This document shows positions 46,388-58,100 of a stretch of DNA of 64,000 nt, one piece after another. A program made the translations under genes and the position numbers. Position 1 is the first letter of the stretch, and each line of letters opens with the position of its first letter. Origin of the DNA: Pisaster brevispinus (taxonomy: Eukaryota > Echinodermata > Asteroidea > Forcipulatida > Asteriidae); the NCBI GenBank assembly GCA_023634235.1, contig JAMKCF010000001.1, forward strand, positions 14,952,258 through 15,016,257, read 5' to 3'. Below the pieces are notes generated by a model. The model saw only the letters and a list, made by a program, of their open reading frames with translations. It was not told the origin of the DNA and ran no database searches.

Positions 46388-46898
46388 AAAGTGATATGAA
46401 ATATCATATTTATTTTGAAGTGCACCATTGTCCTTAAGGCTTTGATACATAACACCATCTGATATATCCCTTATGTTCCCATCGGAGACAGGCCTATTTA
46501 AATGTATCAGACTTGCCAGATTATGATTCTCAAATAGGTCCTTCAGCTGTTCTCCAATTGGAAGATACAGGAAAAAGTACCCCCTTTTCTCACTTTCATA
46601 CCTTGAAAAGTCACAAGCACAATCTGGACAGTGTGTAACCAATGGTTCTACACCAATATAAGCAAGGCAATTTATCACAATAAAAGTGATTTTCAAGTGC
46701 CTCCGGACTTATTTGGAAATTTGCATAAAAGCGATACTTAGTTTTAGGTACGCAATCGGGCTGGACAAGATTTAAAATCTGCAACAAATCACCTAGTCCA
46801 GTATCACTCAAATGGTGTCTGATGACAACGCTGAGAACCAACAACAGCAACTGAAGTTTTCTTACGGGTGAATTTGTAGAAACATTTTCATCGTCATC
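46388..46898 (-). pseudogene. Transposase-like exon 4, broken, unit 2
   Basis: Same reading as 30797-31307: LLVLSVVIRHHLSDTGLGDL, a one-base shift near 46686, CPDCACD, LPIGEQLKDLF, ISDGVMYQSLK. Because the shift is shared, the exon was broken before the duplication, or the border is an unrecognised intron. Confidence 0.6.
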
Positions 46899-47311
46899 CT
46901 AAAAATAAATGTGGGTACAAAATTAATTAAAATTGTGGTTAAAACCTAAGCACTTTCACATTAACTATTAAAATTTGTGAACTACAAGTGTTGTGAGCTA
47001 ACCCGATGAATTGCCAGGGAAACTTTGTTAAGCTATCTGAACATATAAATTATCTAGTAACCAGGCAGATGCTCTCTCGGAAATACTAATGAAGTGTGTG
47101 TCACGAAATCGAAAATGTTAAATAACAACAAATACAAATCCAAGAATTACATTTAAAATACTTACCTTGAAAATATTTTCTTTCAATTCAAGTTTGGGCA
47201 AGCAATATTTGATATTGCAAGCGTGATCAGGCAGTTTAGGTACAAACCAAAATATCTTCGAAATAATTTTGTTTAATAAAAAAGAAAGAACAAAAAGAGT
47301 CAAGTCTGTAC

Positions 47312-47539
47312 CTGTGGCGCTGGTGCTTGATCATTACTATCGTCTGAGCTTGCACGATTTTCGTGTTGGTCATCGAAATTTAAACTATCATTACTGGAAC
47401 TCCAAGAAATGGAGGAAACGTCTTCATCAGAGTCGTCCTCGTGGTGATCATCCGAGTCTTTCCCAGAAGCACCATGGTCCCTCATTAGTCTTTCTGGATC
47501 GTCCGTGGGAGAGTTGTTTATGTCAAGCAAATGATCATG
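47312..47539 (-). pseudogene. Transposase-like exon 3, acidic, unit 2
   Basis: Copy of 31723-31950 with both splice borders kept; the acidic Asp/Ser-rich product is the same. Confidence 0.6.
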
Positions 47540-47967
47540 CTGTAAAAAGGTAACAAAGATAAAAACAATTTAGCATAATATTATAACTAAAATATTGTAC
47601 AACATGGAATATTACATTTTTAATTCTTCACTTTAAAAATTGTGCTTGTTCATCCTATTGTTTTTTTAATGATCGATTAGAATCACTATTATCGATAACA
47701 GTACCTACAGAATAGGGCACACAAAAATATAAGTTTAAAGTTTTCTCAAAAATTTATCATTTCATTAAATGTTCACAATTTATTATTAATTTTGCAGTTA
47801 GGCCTATAGATAGTTATTTCTGTTAGGTAATTTATGAAAAGTAATTGATTGAAAGACATGAATAATTACTGAAACCACAGATGTATTATAATGTTTTGAT
47901 CCTTTAAAAATAAAATGTGTGTAATAAAAACATACAAAATAATTATTAAATATATTGAACACCTCAC

Positions 47968-48079
47968 CTGTGTTGACAACGACAGATTGTCTGGTTGCCT
48001 ACATGTATGTGAAGTTCCTGGGCTAGATTCTCTAGAGTTTGATGAATTTGAATCCCTCGTTGAGTTTCTCCTGTCATGG
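47968..48079 (-). pseudogene. Transposase-like exon 2, unit 2
   Basis: Copy of 32379-32490 with the TTTTACAG acceptor and GTGAGG donor. Its start needs two bases, which exon 1 at 52496-52869 supplies (AG|C). The gypsy element then lies in intron 1, in the same orientation as the gene. Confidence 0.6.
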
Positions 48080-48232
48080 CTGTAAAATGTTTTAAAACAT
48101 TATGGTGATTTTATGATGTTTTTTATGTAAATTCGGCCCACATACTCAAGAGTCTTGGCCTGTTAGTAGTTTATCATTGATAAACATGATATTTCTAACT
48201 AGAAACCTCATAGTCATAGTCATGATAGTCAT

Positions 48233-48328
48233 GGGTTGGGTTGGGGGTTGGGGGTTGGGGTGGGGTTTGGGTGGGGGTGGGGTGGGGTTGGGGTTGAGGT
48301 TGGGGTTGGGGTTGGGTTGGGGGTTGGG
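48233..48328 (+). repeat. G-rich tract (GGGGTT)n, unit 2
   Basis: About 96 bases of GGGGTT-like repeats, roughly 22 longer than unit 1 and with gtttgggtggggg variants. It is a potential quadruplex former. Confidence 0.85.
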
Positions 48329-48668
48329 CTTGATTGAGACCACACTGCGAAGAGGGTCAAACTTTAAAACCACAACATCATAACATGCAAAACAAAACAT
48401 GAATAAGAACAAACTTGTGCGATCAAGCTTCAGGGTTGGCTATACACTTTATAATTATAGTAAATTGTGTAATTTATATTATTTGGGCTACAATTGGAAA
48501 AGCTAGCGTGAAAACACGTATTGTAGCGGAAATGCATGTGAGAGACGTGATCGCTTTATTGTACAGTGTATATTTTCATGTATAGCTGCGTGACGACTTG
48601 GCAATGCAAGTAGGGGCTTAGCGCTTGCAGTGACCCGGTCTGGCAGGGTGAGCGTGCGCAGTGGCGGG

Positions 48669-51242
48669 TTAGGGCCTCATGTTTGGGCGATGCAGCAGCG
48701 GGTCAGTTGCAGATGAATTGTTGAACGAGTAAGTTGCCGAATAGATGTGAACGAGTGAGCCCGAAAAAAAGTGCCGTGCTGCACCATACACGTATAAGTG
48801 AAAATGGATTACTGCCCACGTGATGGCTAACGCTTCGCGTTCTGTCTGAGAGTACCGTTGCTCAACGGGAGTGAGGGCTCGGCTCGCAAGGGCTACGACA
48901 TTGGTGTTGTTCTGTGAATCCTGTTGTGTGAGGATAGCACCTAATCCGACTAGACTAGCATCTACAAGCAGAATAGATTTGCTGTTTGGGTTGAAGTAGG
49001 ACATTGTGCAGCATTCTGTCATGCGTTTCTTGATTAGCGTGAATGCATTCGTGTGTGTGGCATTCCATTCCCAAAGTGTATCAACTTTTGTCAGTTCACG
49101 AAGGGGAGACGAAATGGTGGCAAGGTCGGGAATGAAACGGCCGCAGTAGTTTACCATACCCAGGAAACTACGTAGCTCAGAGGCATTCTGAGGCTCTGGT
49201 ACTGCTTGGATTCCCTTGATTTTGAGAGGATCTGGAGCGATGCCATCGGCAGAGAACAAATGTCCGAAGTATTGAACCTGTGGGACGTTGAATTGGCACT
49301 TGTCACGGTTTAGTGTTAGATTGGCAGTGCGCAGACGGTGAAGGCAAGCATCAAGGCGGATGTTGTGCTCTTTTTGATTTCTGCCGAACACAAGAATATC
49401 ATCACTGATGTTGATAACGCCTGGGAGATCACGCAAAGTCGCTTGGATTGTGTGTTGGAAGATTTCAGCAGCTGAGGATAAGCCAAAATTCAAACGCTTG
49501 TATCGATATAACCCGGCATGGGTGGAAAACACTGTGTATTGGCGTGATTCAGGGGCCAGTTCAATTTGGTGATACCCTGAATTAAGGTCCAGTTTGCTGA
49601 AGACCGAGGCACCATTCAAGGCGATTATGATATCGTCGACTGTAGGTGTGATGTGTCGTTCCCGTTTGATAGCACGGTTGACGTTACGCATGTCTACACA
49701 CATTCTAATCTCCTCAGGTCTGTGCGGTTTTCGAACAACAGTTATTGGTGATACCCAAGGTGTAGGTGTGCCCTGGACTGGTTCAATGATGTCAAGCTTA
49801 AGCAGCTTGTCAAGTTCTTGTTCAACGAGTTTGCGCAAGTGAAACGGTATGCGACGATGAGGTAGGGCTGTTGGGGAGACTGCAGGATCAACATGGAGCT
49901 TACACTGGAACGATGCTAGTTTACCAATGCCTTGAAATCGATCAGCAAAGGCAGTGAAGAAATCTGGTGTGGTTGTTGGTGTACCAGATTGTAGGTTGTA
50001 TGCAATGTTCACAAGTCCAAGAGCGGTTGCAGTAGGAAAGTTGAGGAGCGTGTCAGCGGAACGTGTTGTGACAAACACAGGTGTCGTGACAGACGATGAC
50101 TTGTAGCTAATACATGCTTTGAATGAACCAATGACTTCGATCGGGGTGGTGCTACCGTATGCATAGATTGGAATTGTTCGCGACTGCAACTGGGGACGGG
50201 GTTGCATTTTGTTCACAGCATTAAGACTCATCAACATGACAGATGCTCCTGTGTCACTGATAGCTTGGACCGGATTGTTGTTAACACTCACAGTTACCAC
50301 AGGTTTGGTCGTTGCTGGTGAGTGTAGATGGAAGACGTATTCGTCATTCACAACTGATGGTACAGTTGGTGTAGGCTCACTGTTGTGAGAGCCCATGTTG
50401 ACTTCATTGACGTTTGTACGGTGTTGGGTTCTTCGGGTACTCAGGCAATGCTTGGCAAAATGATTGAGTTTGCCGCATGAATGACAAGTTACACCTTTCG
50501 CAGGACAGCCTTTTTCTTGTGGGTGGGGGTACCGACCACCGCAGTTGCGACATCTACCGCGAGAATTACTAAAACTATGCGGCGACTGTTGATGTTGAGT
50601 AGGGCTGGTGTACAAGCGTTGACTGTTGCTGCGTGGCTGGTGTTCAACTGAGGTAGAGGGAGACTGTGTGGTATACTTCGCCTTGACCTCAACTCTATTT
50701 ACAGTTGTGGATTGTTCAATTTCTGCAGCATTACTATCAGCTAATTCGTATGCACGGGCCGTTTTCAGTAGTTTGGCAAGGGTGAGAGAAGATTCACGTA
50801 ATGCATAACGGCGAAGTTTGGTTGATGTGCAGGTCTGAACAATTTGAGACTTTACCTCTCCATCCTTGTCTCCAAATTCACAGTGAGTAGCAAGGCGCTG
50901 TAGTCGCACATGAAATTGTGTAACAGTCTCTGTTGGTTCCTGGTGACTCTGACGAAATGTGAAACGCTCGAATTCAACACTCTTCTGGGGGTTGAATGTC
51001 GTTGAGGGCCTTTTTGCACTCTTATAATCTGACCCAGTGTCAGCTAAAGTATCAAAAATATCACTCACTTCTTCTCCTGAGTAATGAAGCAAAAGTGCCC
51101 GTTTCTGCTGTTCATTGGTGATGTTGAATCCGATGAAAATTGTCTCAATTCTTTTGACATATTTCTCCCAGCGAGTGCCAACGTTGGTCGGTTCACTGCT
51201 CACATGGAATGACGGGAAAGATGGCGGAGTCAGCGACGACAT
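48669..51242 (-). mobile_element. Ty3/gypsy-like gag-pro-RT open frame, unit 2
   Basis: A single 857-codon minus-strand frame runs from Gag through two zinc knuckles (about 231-266), protease DTGAS (330-334) and reverse transcriptase (LDLNSGYHQ near 552, ISDDILVFG with the catalytic DD at 614-615) into RNase H (LLVDASLVGLGAIL near 755). Similarity stops after about residue 825 (YGAARHF); the last 30 residues look unrelated. The catalytic box has Ser where many elements have Tyr or Val, a variant found in some gypsy lineages. Integrase, 3' LTR and any envelope are absent, so the copy cannot be autonomous although its frame is open. It is inferred to lie in intron 1 of the minus-strand transposase-like gene. 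Confidence 0.9.
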
Positions 51243-51383
51243 GTCAAACGAGGGGTGATTGAAAAAAACCGATCAAAAACTAAGCAAACACGTTGTTGCA
51301 ATTCACCGTACACCGGGAATTATAAAGCAGGAAACGATAATGATGATGTTGTGGGATAGACAAAATCCCGCTCGTCGCCAAAA

Positions 51384-51534
51384 TGTAATATTGTGATGGT
51401 TTTGAATAAAACGAACTGACTCCGGACACGCTGCTTATGTGGTTTACTTTAACATGTTGTTCCCAACCAAGGTCCGCGCGCATGCGCGATGCAAGTAACA
51501 ATAAGTACGGAGAGCCTAATGTGACAATACTACA
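51384..51534 (-). repeat. Solo 5' LTR of the gypsy element
   Basis: The 151-bp stretch begins TGTAATATTGTGATGG and ends CAATACTACA in plus-strand terms, so its ends are inverted TG...CA. On the gypsy strand it is followed within a few bases by tggcgacgagcggga, the kind of sequence found at gypsy primer-binding sites, and then by the leader and Gag start (51242). No second LTR is found on the other side. It lies just outside unit 2, and unit 1 has none because the duplication ended in the leader. Confidence 0.7.
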
Positions 51535-51974
51535 TGCTGTAGATCAGAGGAGCAGGGGAGATCGTAAGTTGACCTTGACTGCATACTGTTTATTATTGTG
51601 TTATCTTTGCATTTTGTGTGATAGGCTAGGAGCCTACAAACAAGTTTAGTCTTGCATTTATTGTGGAATATTCGTGTATATATATTTTAACGTGATCGGT
51701 TTTGTGACACGCTAGTGGAGTGCAGTTGCCGGTCGCAAAAGCGTTGGCTTTGGACTAAGGCGAGAGCACCTGCTAGTAGTGTATAAGTAAAGGCACACGG
51801 GGACAGCGTGAGTCGCGTCCTTGAGGTGTTGTAGTCGATGGTTACTACGATTTTAGTGCTTGTAGTGTGAACCGGTTTTGAGTGTTCCGTGGACGGGAGA
51901 GACCTTGAGGATCACTGTCCGTGGGTACACCTTTACCATAGGGTTACGTGCAGGTACGGTGACATACACTAGAT

Positions 51975-52108
51975 TAGGGTTTGATCAGGGTTACATTAGG
52001 GTTACACTTGGGTTACATTTGGGTTACATTGTTGGGTTACAGCAGGGTTACAGCAGGGTTACATTATAGGGTTAATTTGGGTTACATGTAATAACTTGTG
52101 GTTACATG
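51975..52108 (+). repeat. Minisatellite GGGTTACA
   Basis: About ten copies of gggttaca are spaced by 3-8 variable bases (ttaggGTTACACTTGGGTTACA and similar). They stand in unique sequence beyond the gypsy LTR. The pattern is telomere-like but irregular. Confidence 0.75.
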
Positions 52109-52495
52109 CCAGTGTATAGGGCCCTGTATTAAGGTTCATCTACTGGTGTAGACTGGTACATTCATTGGTCTTAGGGAATATGTTGTGAATGAAAGGAATC
52201 TTTGTTCAATTATGTACACTGTTTGATTAAATATTTGATTGATGCAACAAATTATCTTGTGATCAGTTCACCGACAATCCACTTGCCAAGGTGTCCATTT
52301 AATTGAGTAACTGTGTAGCAATAGGATTAGACGATCATTACGCAATCGGCGGTTTATTTCCTCCAAAACGGACCTTGTCCCTTAGCCTTTAGATCTCTCG
52401 TTGATCTTCAAGCCTGAGGAATAATTAGGCCCAGGATCAGATTGTTATTTGCCTCTAACAAATGCAAGTCCGCCACAGTATTTACAGATGCCTAC

Positions 52496-52869
52496 CTCTT
52501 CATAATTATTGCTTCATCAAGATCAATATTAGATGAATCAGATTCTGAGTCGCTGGTGTGGCTGGCTGCTGCTGTTAGTGACATGGACGGTCTGAAAACT
52601 CTTCCTGGAATCGCCTGCATGCTTCTGGCTGCTGCTTTCAGTGACATGGATGGTCTGAAAACTCTTCCTGGAATCGCCCGCATGCTTGACACTGCTTCCG
52701 GCATGTCCTGGTCTATCGGTGGGTCTAAAATTAACCCATCGTCGTTGTTGCCACTTTTCGAAAATCGCTCAGCGGATTTGAATCTGGAACAGCTACGTTC
52801 TGGAACATTGTTTGTTTCGCTCAGAATATGTTGCTTATAGGGCCCCCTTGGACCATTTCTCCCTGCCAT
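52496..52869 (-). CDS. Likely exon 1 of the transposase-like gene
   Basis: From ATG at 52869 the minus strand reads MAGRNGPRGPYKQHILSETN, then RFKSAERFSKSG, a duplicated 21-residue block (AIPGRVFRPSMSL twice, 63-bp period at 52577-52688), and SDSESDSSNIDLDEAIIMK, ending AAG|AG before a GTAGGC donor. The split codon fits exon 2 (47968-48079) exactly, and the acidic/Ser-rich composition matches exons 2 and 3. I therefore take it as the first exon of the same minus-strand gene, with the gypsy in the intron. An upstream in-frame ATG at 52992 is possible. The opposite-strand open frame (52442-52840) is a shadow of the repeat. Confidence 0.5.
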
Positions 52870-53866
52870 TATGATTTCTAGAGCTTTTATCCACCAAGCA
52901 GATCGACAATTAGACTGGATAACGGAGAATGACGACATACCGCTCGTGCTTCGTAACGAAACCTGGGACCCAGAGCGATTGTTCGTGTTCACTGGCCGCG
53001 TTGTGGGAAGAAAAGGTCGACTGGGAAACTCTTCCCAGCAGCAAGGTTGTTTGTTTTAGTGGTAAGATTAGGACACGTTTAATTTTAGAAATTTGCCTAT
53101 AATTTTTTTAATTAATAATAGTCAATACTTTAATAGTAATTTTGTTGGTTATTTTCTTTTAAGTTGTAGACACTATTTGTATATGGTTTGACATGTTTGA
53201 CCATGGTTTTACTAGTTCGGGTGGAAATTCGTTCGGATCACCGCAAATTATATTGTTGTTTCCTCCTTCCTGATATGGATGCAGATACGGAAACAATAAA
53301 TCTTTACTCTCTAAAAAGAGAGTAACCATATCCACTGTCTGTAAATTATAATCAATATATGTTTGTCATTTTTCCATCTGAATTTGTATTTTTAACCGAG
53401 CGTTAACATATGGTTAAGGAAAAAAGGTTTACCATCGTTGGTTAACATACCTCCGTCCATGGTTAAACGTTACCAAGGAGCAATATTTTTGTTAACCTTT
53501 CAAACTATGCCTGTCCTTATGAAAAAGGCTTTTAAATGTTAAATTTTATGACGTTATAGTTTATTTTTTGGCAGTTTTACTTTTAGGTAATCAAGTGTAA
53601 ACATGTTTACTTTATAAGAAATGTTGTAAAATCAGTTGTCAGCCTTTTAAAGTAGACACAGTTGTTCTCTGCAATAACACTAAAACTAAAAGTAAAAGGA
53701 GTACATTGTCAGTGTCACACCGTGACTGTACAGTGCCCCAGTTGTTGGTTTGTATTTGATTTAGTTCCGGATCACGGTCGGATCGTGCTTTGAATCTTTA
53801 GTTTAAAATAGTTGCATGGCTATGTTGATTGTTGCAACTTTCTAGTGTATATTTTATATTTCTAAG

Positions 53867-54492
53867 ATCGCAGAGAGAAGCTCCTCGAACTGATGAATGA
53901 GGAGACGAGTGATACTCAAGACAGTCGTGATGGGGGTGTTGAGGCTTCAACTAGTGGTAGTAAGTCACAGGAGATGAGCAGAGGAAAGCGGACAATAAGA
54001 AAGAAGGCCTTTTCCATCGACGAGTCCAAAAGTGAAGAAGTGAGTGTGATTTAGGATTTTGATTAATTCCCAGATTATGCTCTGTAAATTTGGCAGGTCA
54101 AACTGATATTGGTAAAATTTTATTGATGTGTTCTGGTTTTCAGTTCAATTTTGTTTAAAACATCTTAAGTTGGTAAAAATCTGACGTTTTCTCCATGGTA
54201 CCTTCATTTTTTTATTCACGTAATCGGAAACTGAACATTTTTTTGCGGCCTAAATGGCTATCATTTCCACGTTATAGGTAGCTGTTTAAAATTGTCCCTG
54301 CTAAAAGTAAATGGTGTATTCTGTAGCTATACATAGACACACTGCAACTTTCTATGTTTTTATCTTAATGGCTAAACTTGTTTGATCTTCAAGGAAATAA
54401 TTCAGCCAAAGAAGAAGCCAGCTCCACATGCAGGATACAACAGGGTTGTGGCCCATATTGCAAGGGATTTTCAAGAATCAAACCTGTCTGAT
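53867..54492 (+). CDS. Two phase-matched exons of an unrecognised gene
   Basis: Exon 53867-54039 follows TTTCTAAG and reads RREKLLELMNEETSDTQDSR, then EMSRGKRTIRKKAFSIDESK, ending SEE before GTGAGT. Exon 54394-54492 follows ATCTTCAAG and reads EIIQPKKKPAPHAGYNRVVA, HIARDFQESNLSD, before GTAAGT. Both junctions are in phase zero and both donors are strong. The product is charged, with an acidic/Ser leader and a basic KKKPA segment; no family is recognised. It starts about 1 kb from exon 1 of the minus-strand gene, so the two may diverge from a shared start region around 52870-53800. Confidence 0.5.
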
Positions 54493-55016
54493 GTAAGTAT
54501 ATCATGTAGAGTAGACATAGCATTCATTGAATTATCAAAAATGGCATTCTTTGGAGTCGGTGACCTGCAAAAATGATTACAATGTGTCAGAGTTGTATAG
54601 TGGTCTCACGCAGCAAAGGTTGAACTGATCACATATCAGTTATTGAACCCTACTTCAATAGAACAACACTTCACCCAGTGCCAGTGACAACAATGTATTG
54701 ATAGTACCAGGGTGAGTAAGTCCATGCACTCGGAAGCAGCATGCGTTTCCATTCATGCATCGCATTGCTTGCTTGGTTTGTTTACGCTATAATACCCACT
54801 ATGGGTCATGTGACTGCAGTCGCCGATTGTGTCTATTATGCTTTGATTTTATAATTGTGTTTACAAATTGTTTTATGTACTTAATTACATCTACCGTCTA
54901 ATTTCAGACAATACTAGTCTTATCCTGATTGCAGTTGCTGATGTTTTTTTTAACAATAATGTTCATCTCTCTTAATTTGAGAATATATACCTGAATATTT
55001 ATTTACTATCTCCAAG

Positions 55017-55121
55017 ATTTCTGCTGCAATGCCAGCAAACAAGTGGTCTCTCTTCAGAATGAGGTGGCAACTCTCAAGAAAGAGCAGAAGGCCCTTGTGA
55101 GGACTTTGTCCCTCATTGAAT
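55017..55121 (+). CDS. Candidate coiled-coil exon downstream
   Basis: One frame reads CCNASKQVVSLQNEVATLKK, EQKALVRTLSLIE, before a GTAAGA donor. The heptad-like Leu/Val spacing suggests a coiled coil. The phase does not match the exon ending at 54492, so an exon may be missing between them or the acceptor is not where I place it. Confidence 0.35.
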
Positions 55122-58100
55122 GTAAGAAATGTTTGCCAAAGACATCAAACCAATATTTGAAAAACATTTATTTGTGAAAGCTGAAGACAAGAAAATGTAA
55201 GCTAATGTTATAACGTAAATGGATTTTTAAAAGATTCACTAAATCTTATCACTAAATTATAAGAAAGAAGTATCTTATACAACAAACATTTACTATGAAA
55301 TCATGGTAATCAAATATACTTCTGCTCTCTAAACAAAACAAAACCCAGTCATATCTTTCAAAAGTTGTTAATACTTTTTATTTCCAAACAATCCGAAATC
55401 GGATGGAAAAACAAAACACTACAAATTAATTCGGGACCGTTTCTCACTTGGGTTTTGCAAAAGGTTTCAACACGGGATCCTAATAATCCCGTGCTTTTCC
55501 GAGCCAACCAATCACTTGCATTCCCTAATACACAATGGACTTCTGCCACCACCATTGTTCCATTCAAGACCTGTAAACACCACCCACGCAACCCCACCCT
55601 ACACCCGAGCATACATTTGGCTTGTGCACAAATGTTAACTCTCACACGTCCGCCACGGATACATAAACAACCAATCTCCCAGGACAACTCTTTCGCAAGT
55701 CCTCAAGAAAAAGCCTCTGCAAAAGCCGATTCCTGTTCAAACCAATAACCGTAGCCGATCAAGATAGTTAGGTAGAACCTCCATATGACCGTGAAGTAGG
55801 GTACAAATGCAATTTTATTGCTGAAATTGATAGATGAGGCTGTCTAGATTCAGAATCTGCACTCTTAAAATTGTCAAAATGACCAAGTAAAGGCTAGTCC
55901 AGAGTCTTTGACTAATACATTTTATGAGTGCCTAATCTGTATAGTCGCTTGACTTACCAAAAATAGTCAGTCCTTCAACTTTTCATTAAGTTTTATTGTG
56001 ACTAATACAGATTAGCACAAGTTAGTCGGTAGCAATGGTTTTGACTAATTATGAAAATTCCAGCGACTTATCAAGATCGGTCATCACTTGAATTTCTGAC
56101 TAGGTTTTATTAGTCATCTTCATGACTAAACAAAATAAGTCACACTTATGCTTCTGACTTTCACGATAAGTCAGTGGTCTAGTCATTTTCCCGCTCAATA
56201 AGTTTGACAAATCGAGATTCCCGCGCGCGGAAGTGTAGCAAGCTGGTACTCCGGCATACGTGGTACACGGCGCCGGTATTCTCCACATAATCATCTGGTG
56301 CTTGCATTTTGCGCGCAGGGCCGAGCGGTTTCGTTTCACTTTCAGATACTTCTTCTCATCATCATCATTCTGTCATTAAGAACAGGCCAGGTGAAAACAG
56401 GTAAGAAATTCATCTGTCAGTATAGAATTAAGAATCAATGTAAAGTTACCTAGAATGTACGTTCGGGCAGCGTGACACAGTCCTTGTGCTACCAACAATG
56501 TACCATGGAAGAACTTATGCCTAACAAATATGTGACAATGTTATTTAGCTGTTTAGAGGCCCTAACGTCGTTATGACTAAGTTTGAACATGGAGGTAAAC
56601 ATGGTATTGGTAGACGGTAGAACCAGTAATTGGGGTTCTGTACTCATTTTATTTTATTTTTTTGACATTTGCAACTTCGTACCACTACAAGGCCGCATGC
56701 AGTGGCAGTGAGTGAGCGCAAGTAAGTTATTTTATAGTCGTTTTACTAGTTCCAGATCACTTTTTTTTTTACTTCGGCAAAGCTCCATTTCTCCACCAAA
56801 ATTGTAGCTGCCTGGGTTGGAAAAAAATAAATTACACATTGGATAGGGGAATGGTTACTATCTTCGTGAGTTAAGTTTCAATTGATTATCTTCAGAGGCA
56901 AAGTCTGATGAAACAAGATATTTAATTTACAGACAGGGTATCCGGAACTGGTCAAAGATCCAGAACTGGTCAAAGAACTGTCTACAGTAGTGCACAAGTA
57001 TCGTTAAAGTAAATGCTGTTTTTCGAGGTCCAACTCGACCAAGGTCAAGTTACGTTAGGACTGGTAGCGTAGTACATGTAGTACGTTACCATGGTTACTC
57101 TTCTTACTGGCAAGCTGGTACTCTGACCTACAACTTTAGGTTCGGATCCTGCTGGTTTTTTTTTCTCACTTGGCCTTTGGTGGGGGGGGGGGGGCTTTTA
57201 TTAGTTTACTCAATTTCCCAGAGTATTGACTAGCGTTAGACACAGTATTGGCCGATAGTGACAGTGATACTAATATAGGATACCAAATATGCAAGAGACG
57301 TTTATTAATTATTTCCTTAGTTCATATGTTGGGTACCCTAACGTTAGCCTAGGGTTATTGATTTTATTTAAATTTGATGTGATGGGGGAAAAAAGATCAG
57401 TGGATGATAACAGAGGACTTCAATTATTGTGGAGAGAATTCGGAAATGTTTGCTAACGTTGTTATAGTTTTAGTTCTCCCTTTCATGCACTGAAAGCAAT
57501 CGGAACTAACGTAAGGCCTAACCATTAACTGAACTTTAACGTGAGTACACATGTATGGTTCCAAACTCCAGCTTTATACAAAACTATACACATCGCTGGG
57601 CAATAATTTTTTCAGTATTTGAAAGAGGACTCTTGAGGGCGCTATGGGGTCACGATCATAGACAAAGGGGCGCATCAAACTGAAACTTTGGATTACCTCA
57701 AACCATGGGAGAAAAAAGATCTGAAGACGCATGCACGTCTTGTTACAGATGGTATGCTTTGTTATGCAAAGAATAGCGTCAGCACAGGCTGCCACTGATT
57801 GCAGGGAATTTCCCGTATTTCTAACAGGTATGATATTCTTCCTACTTTAGTCTGATTTCCGCTATTTTTGCCTTCAGAAATATCAGCAAAGTTCTTTTAA
57901 AATAGCCTGAAAAGTCTATAGAAGCCTATATCATGTACTTTACATGTAGGTCAGCCCATGCATTCCATAAAATATTCCTACTTTTTGCTGAGGGTCAGGT
58001 ATCATGCCTGTTCTAATAAAAAGTGTACCTTTGGGATGGTTAAAAAAAACTCAAGTGAGACGTCCTGGCAAAATTAAATGAGTTGGAACTGTGTTTATAT

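Larger units (their letters stand above)
35675..51295. repeat. Tandem duplication unit 2 (15,621 bp)
   Basis: The join at 35673-35675 is acacgttg|ctattaaac: left side equals the gypsy leader found intact at 51288-51295, right side equals the HECT intron at 15750. The bases tg are shared by both parents. Unit 2 lacks the 4.4-kb block and differs from unit 1 by scattered substitutions and small indels (a 2-bp deletion in the HECT exon, aatg inserted near 38381, one extra palindrome unit, fewer ATT repeats). Confidence 0.9.

Noticed and set aside
48669..51534. Complete or enveloped retroelement
   Set aside because: RNase H is truncated and there is no integrase, envelope frame or second LTR.
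51975..52108. True telomere
   Set aside because: Irregular spacing and unique sequence on both sides.
52442..52840. Plus-strand frame of 132 codons
   Set aside because: Shadow of the minus-strand exon with the 63-bp repeat; the minus-strand reading has the matching splice phase.
52871..53059. Plus-strand frame of 62 codons as first exon of the gene at 53867
   Set aside because: No family resemblance and no clear donor; left out for lack of support.
55358..55748. Overlapping open frames on both strands, 109 and 127 codons
   Set aside because: They overlap each other, show no domain or splice context, and have a composition typical of chance.
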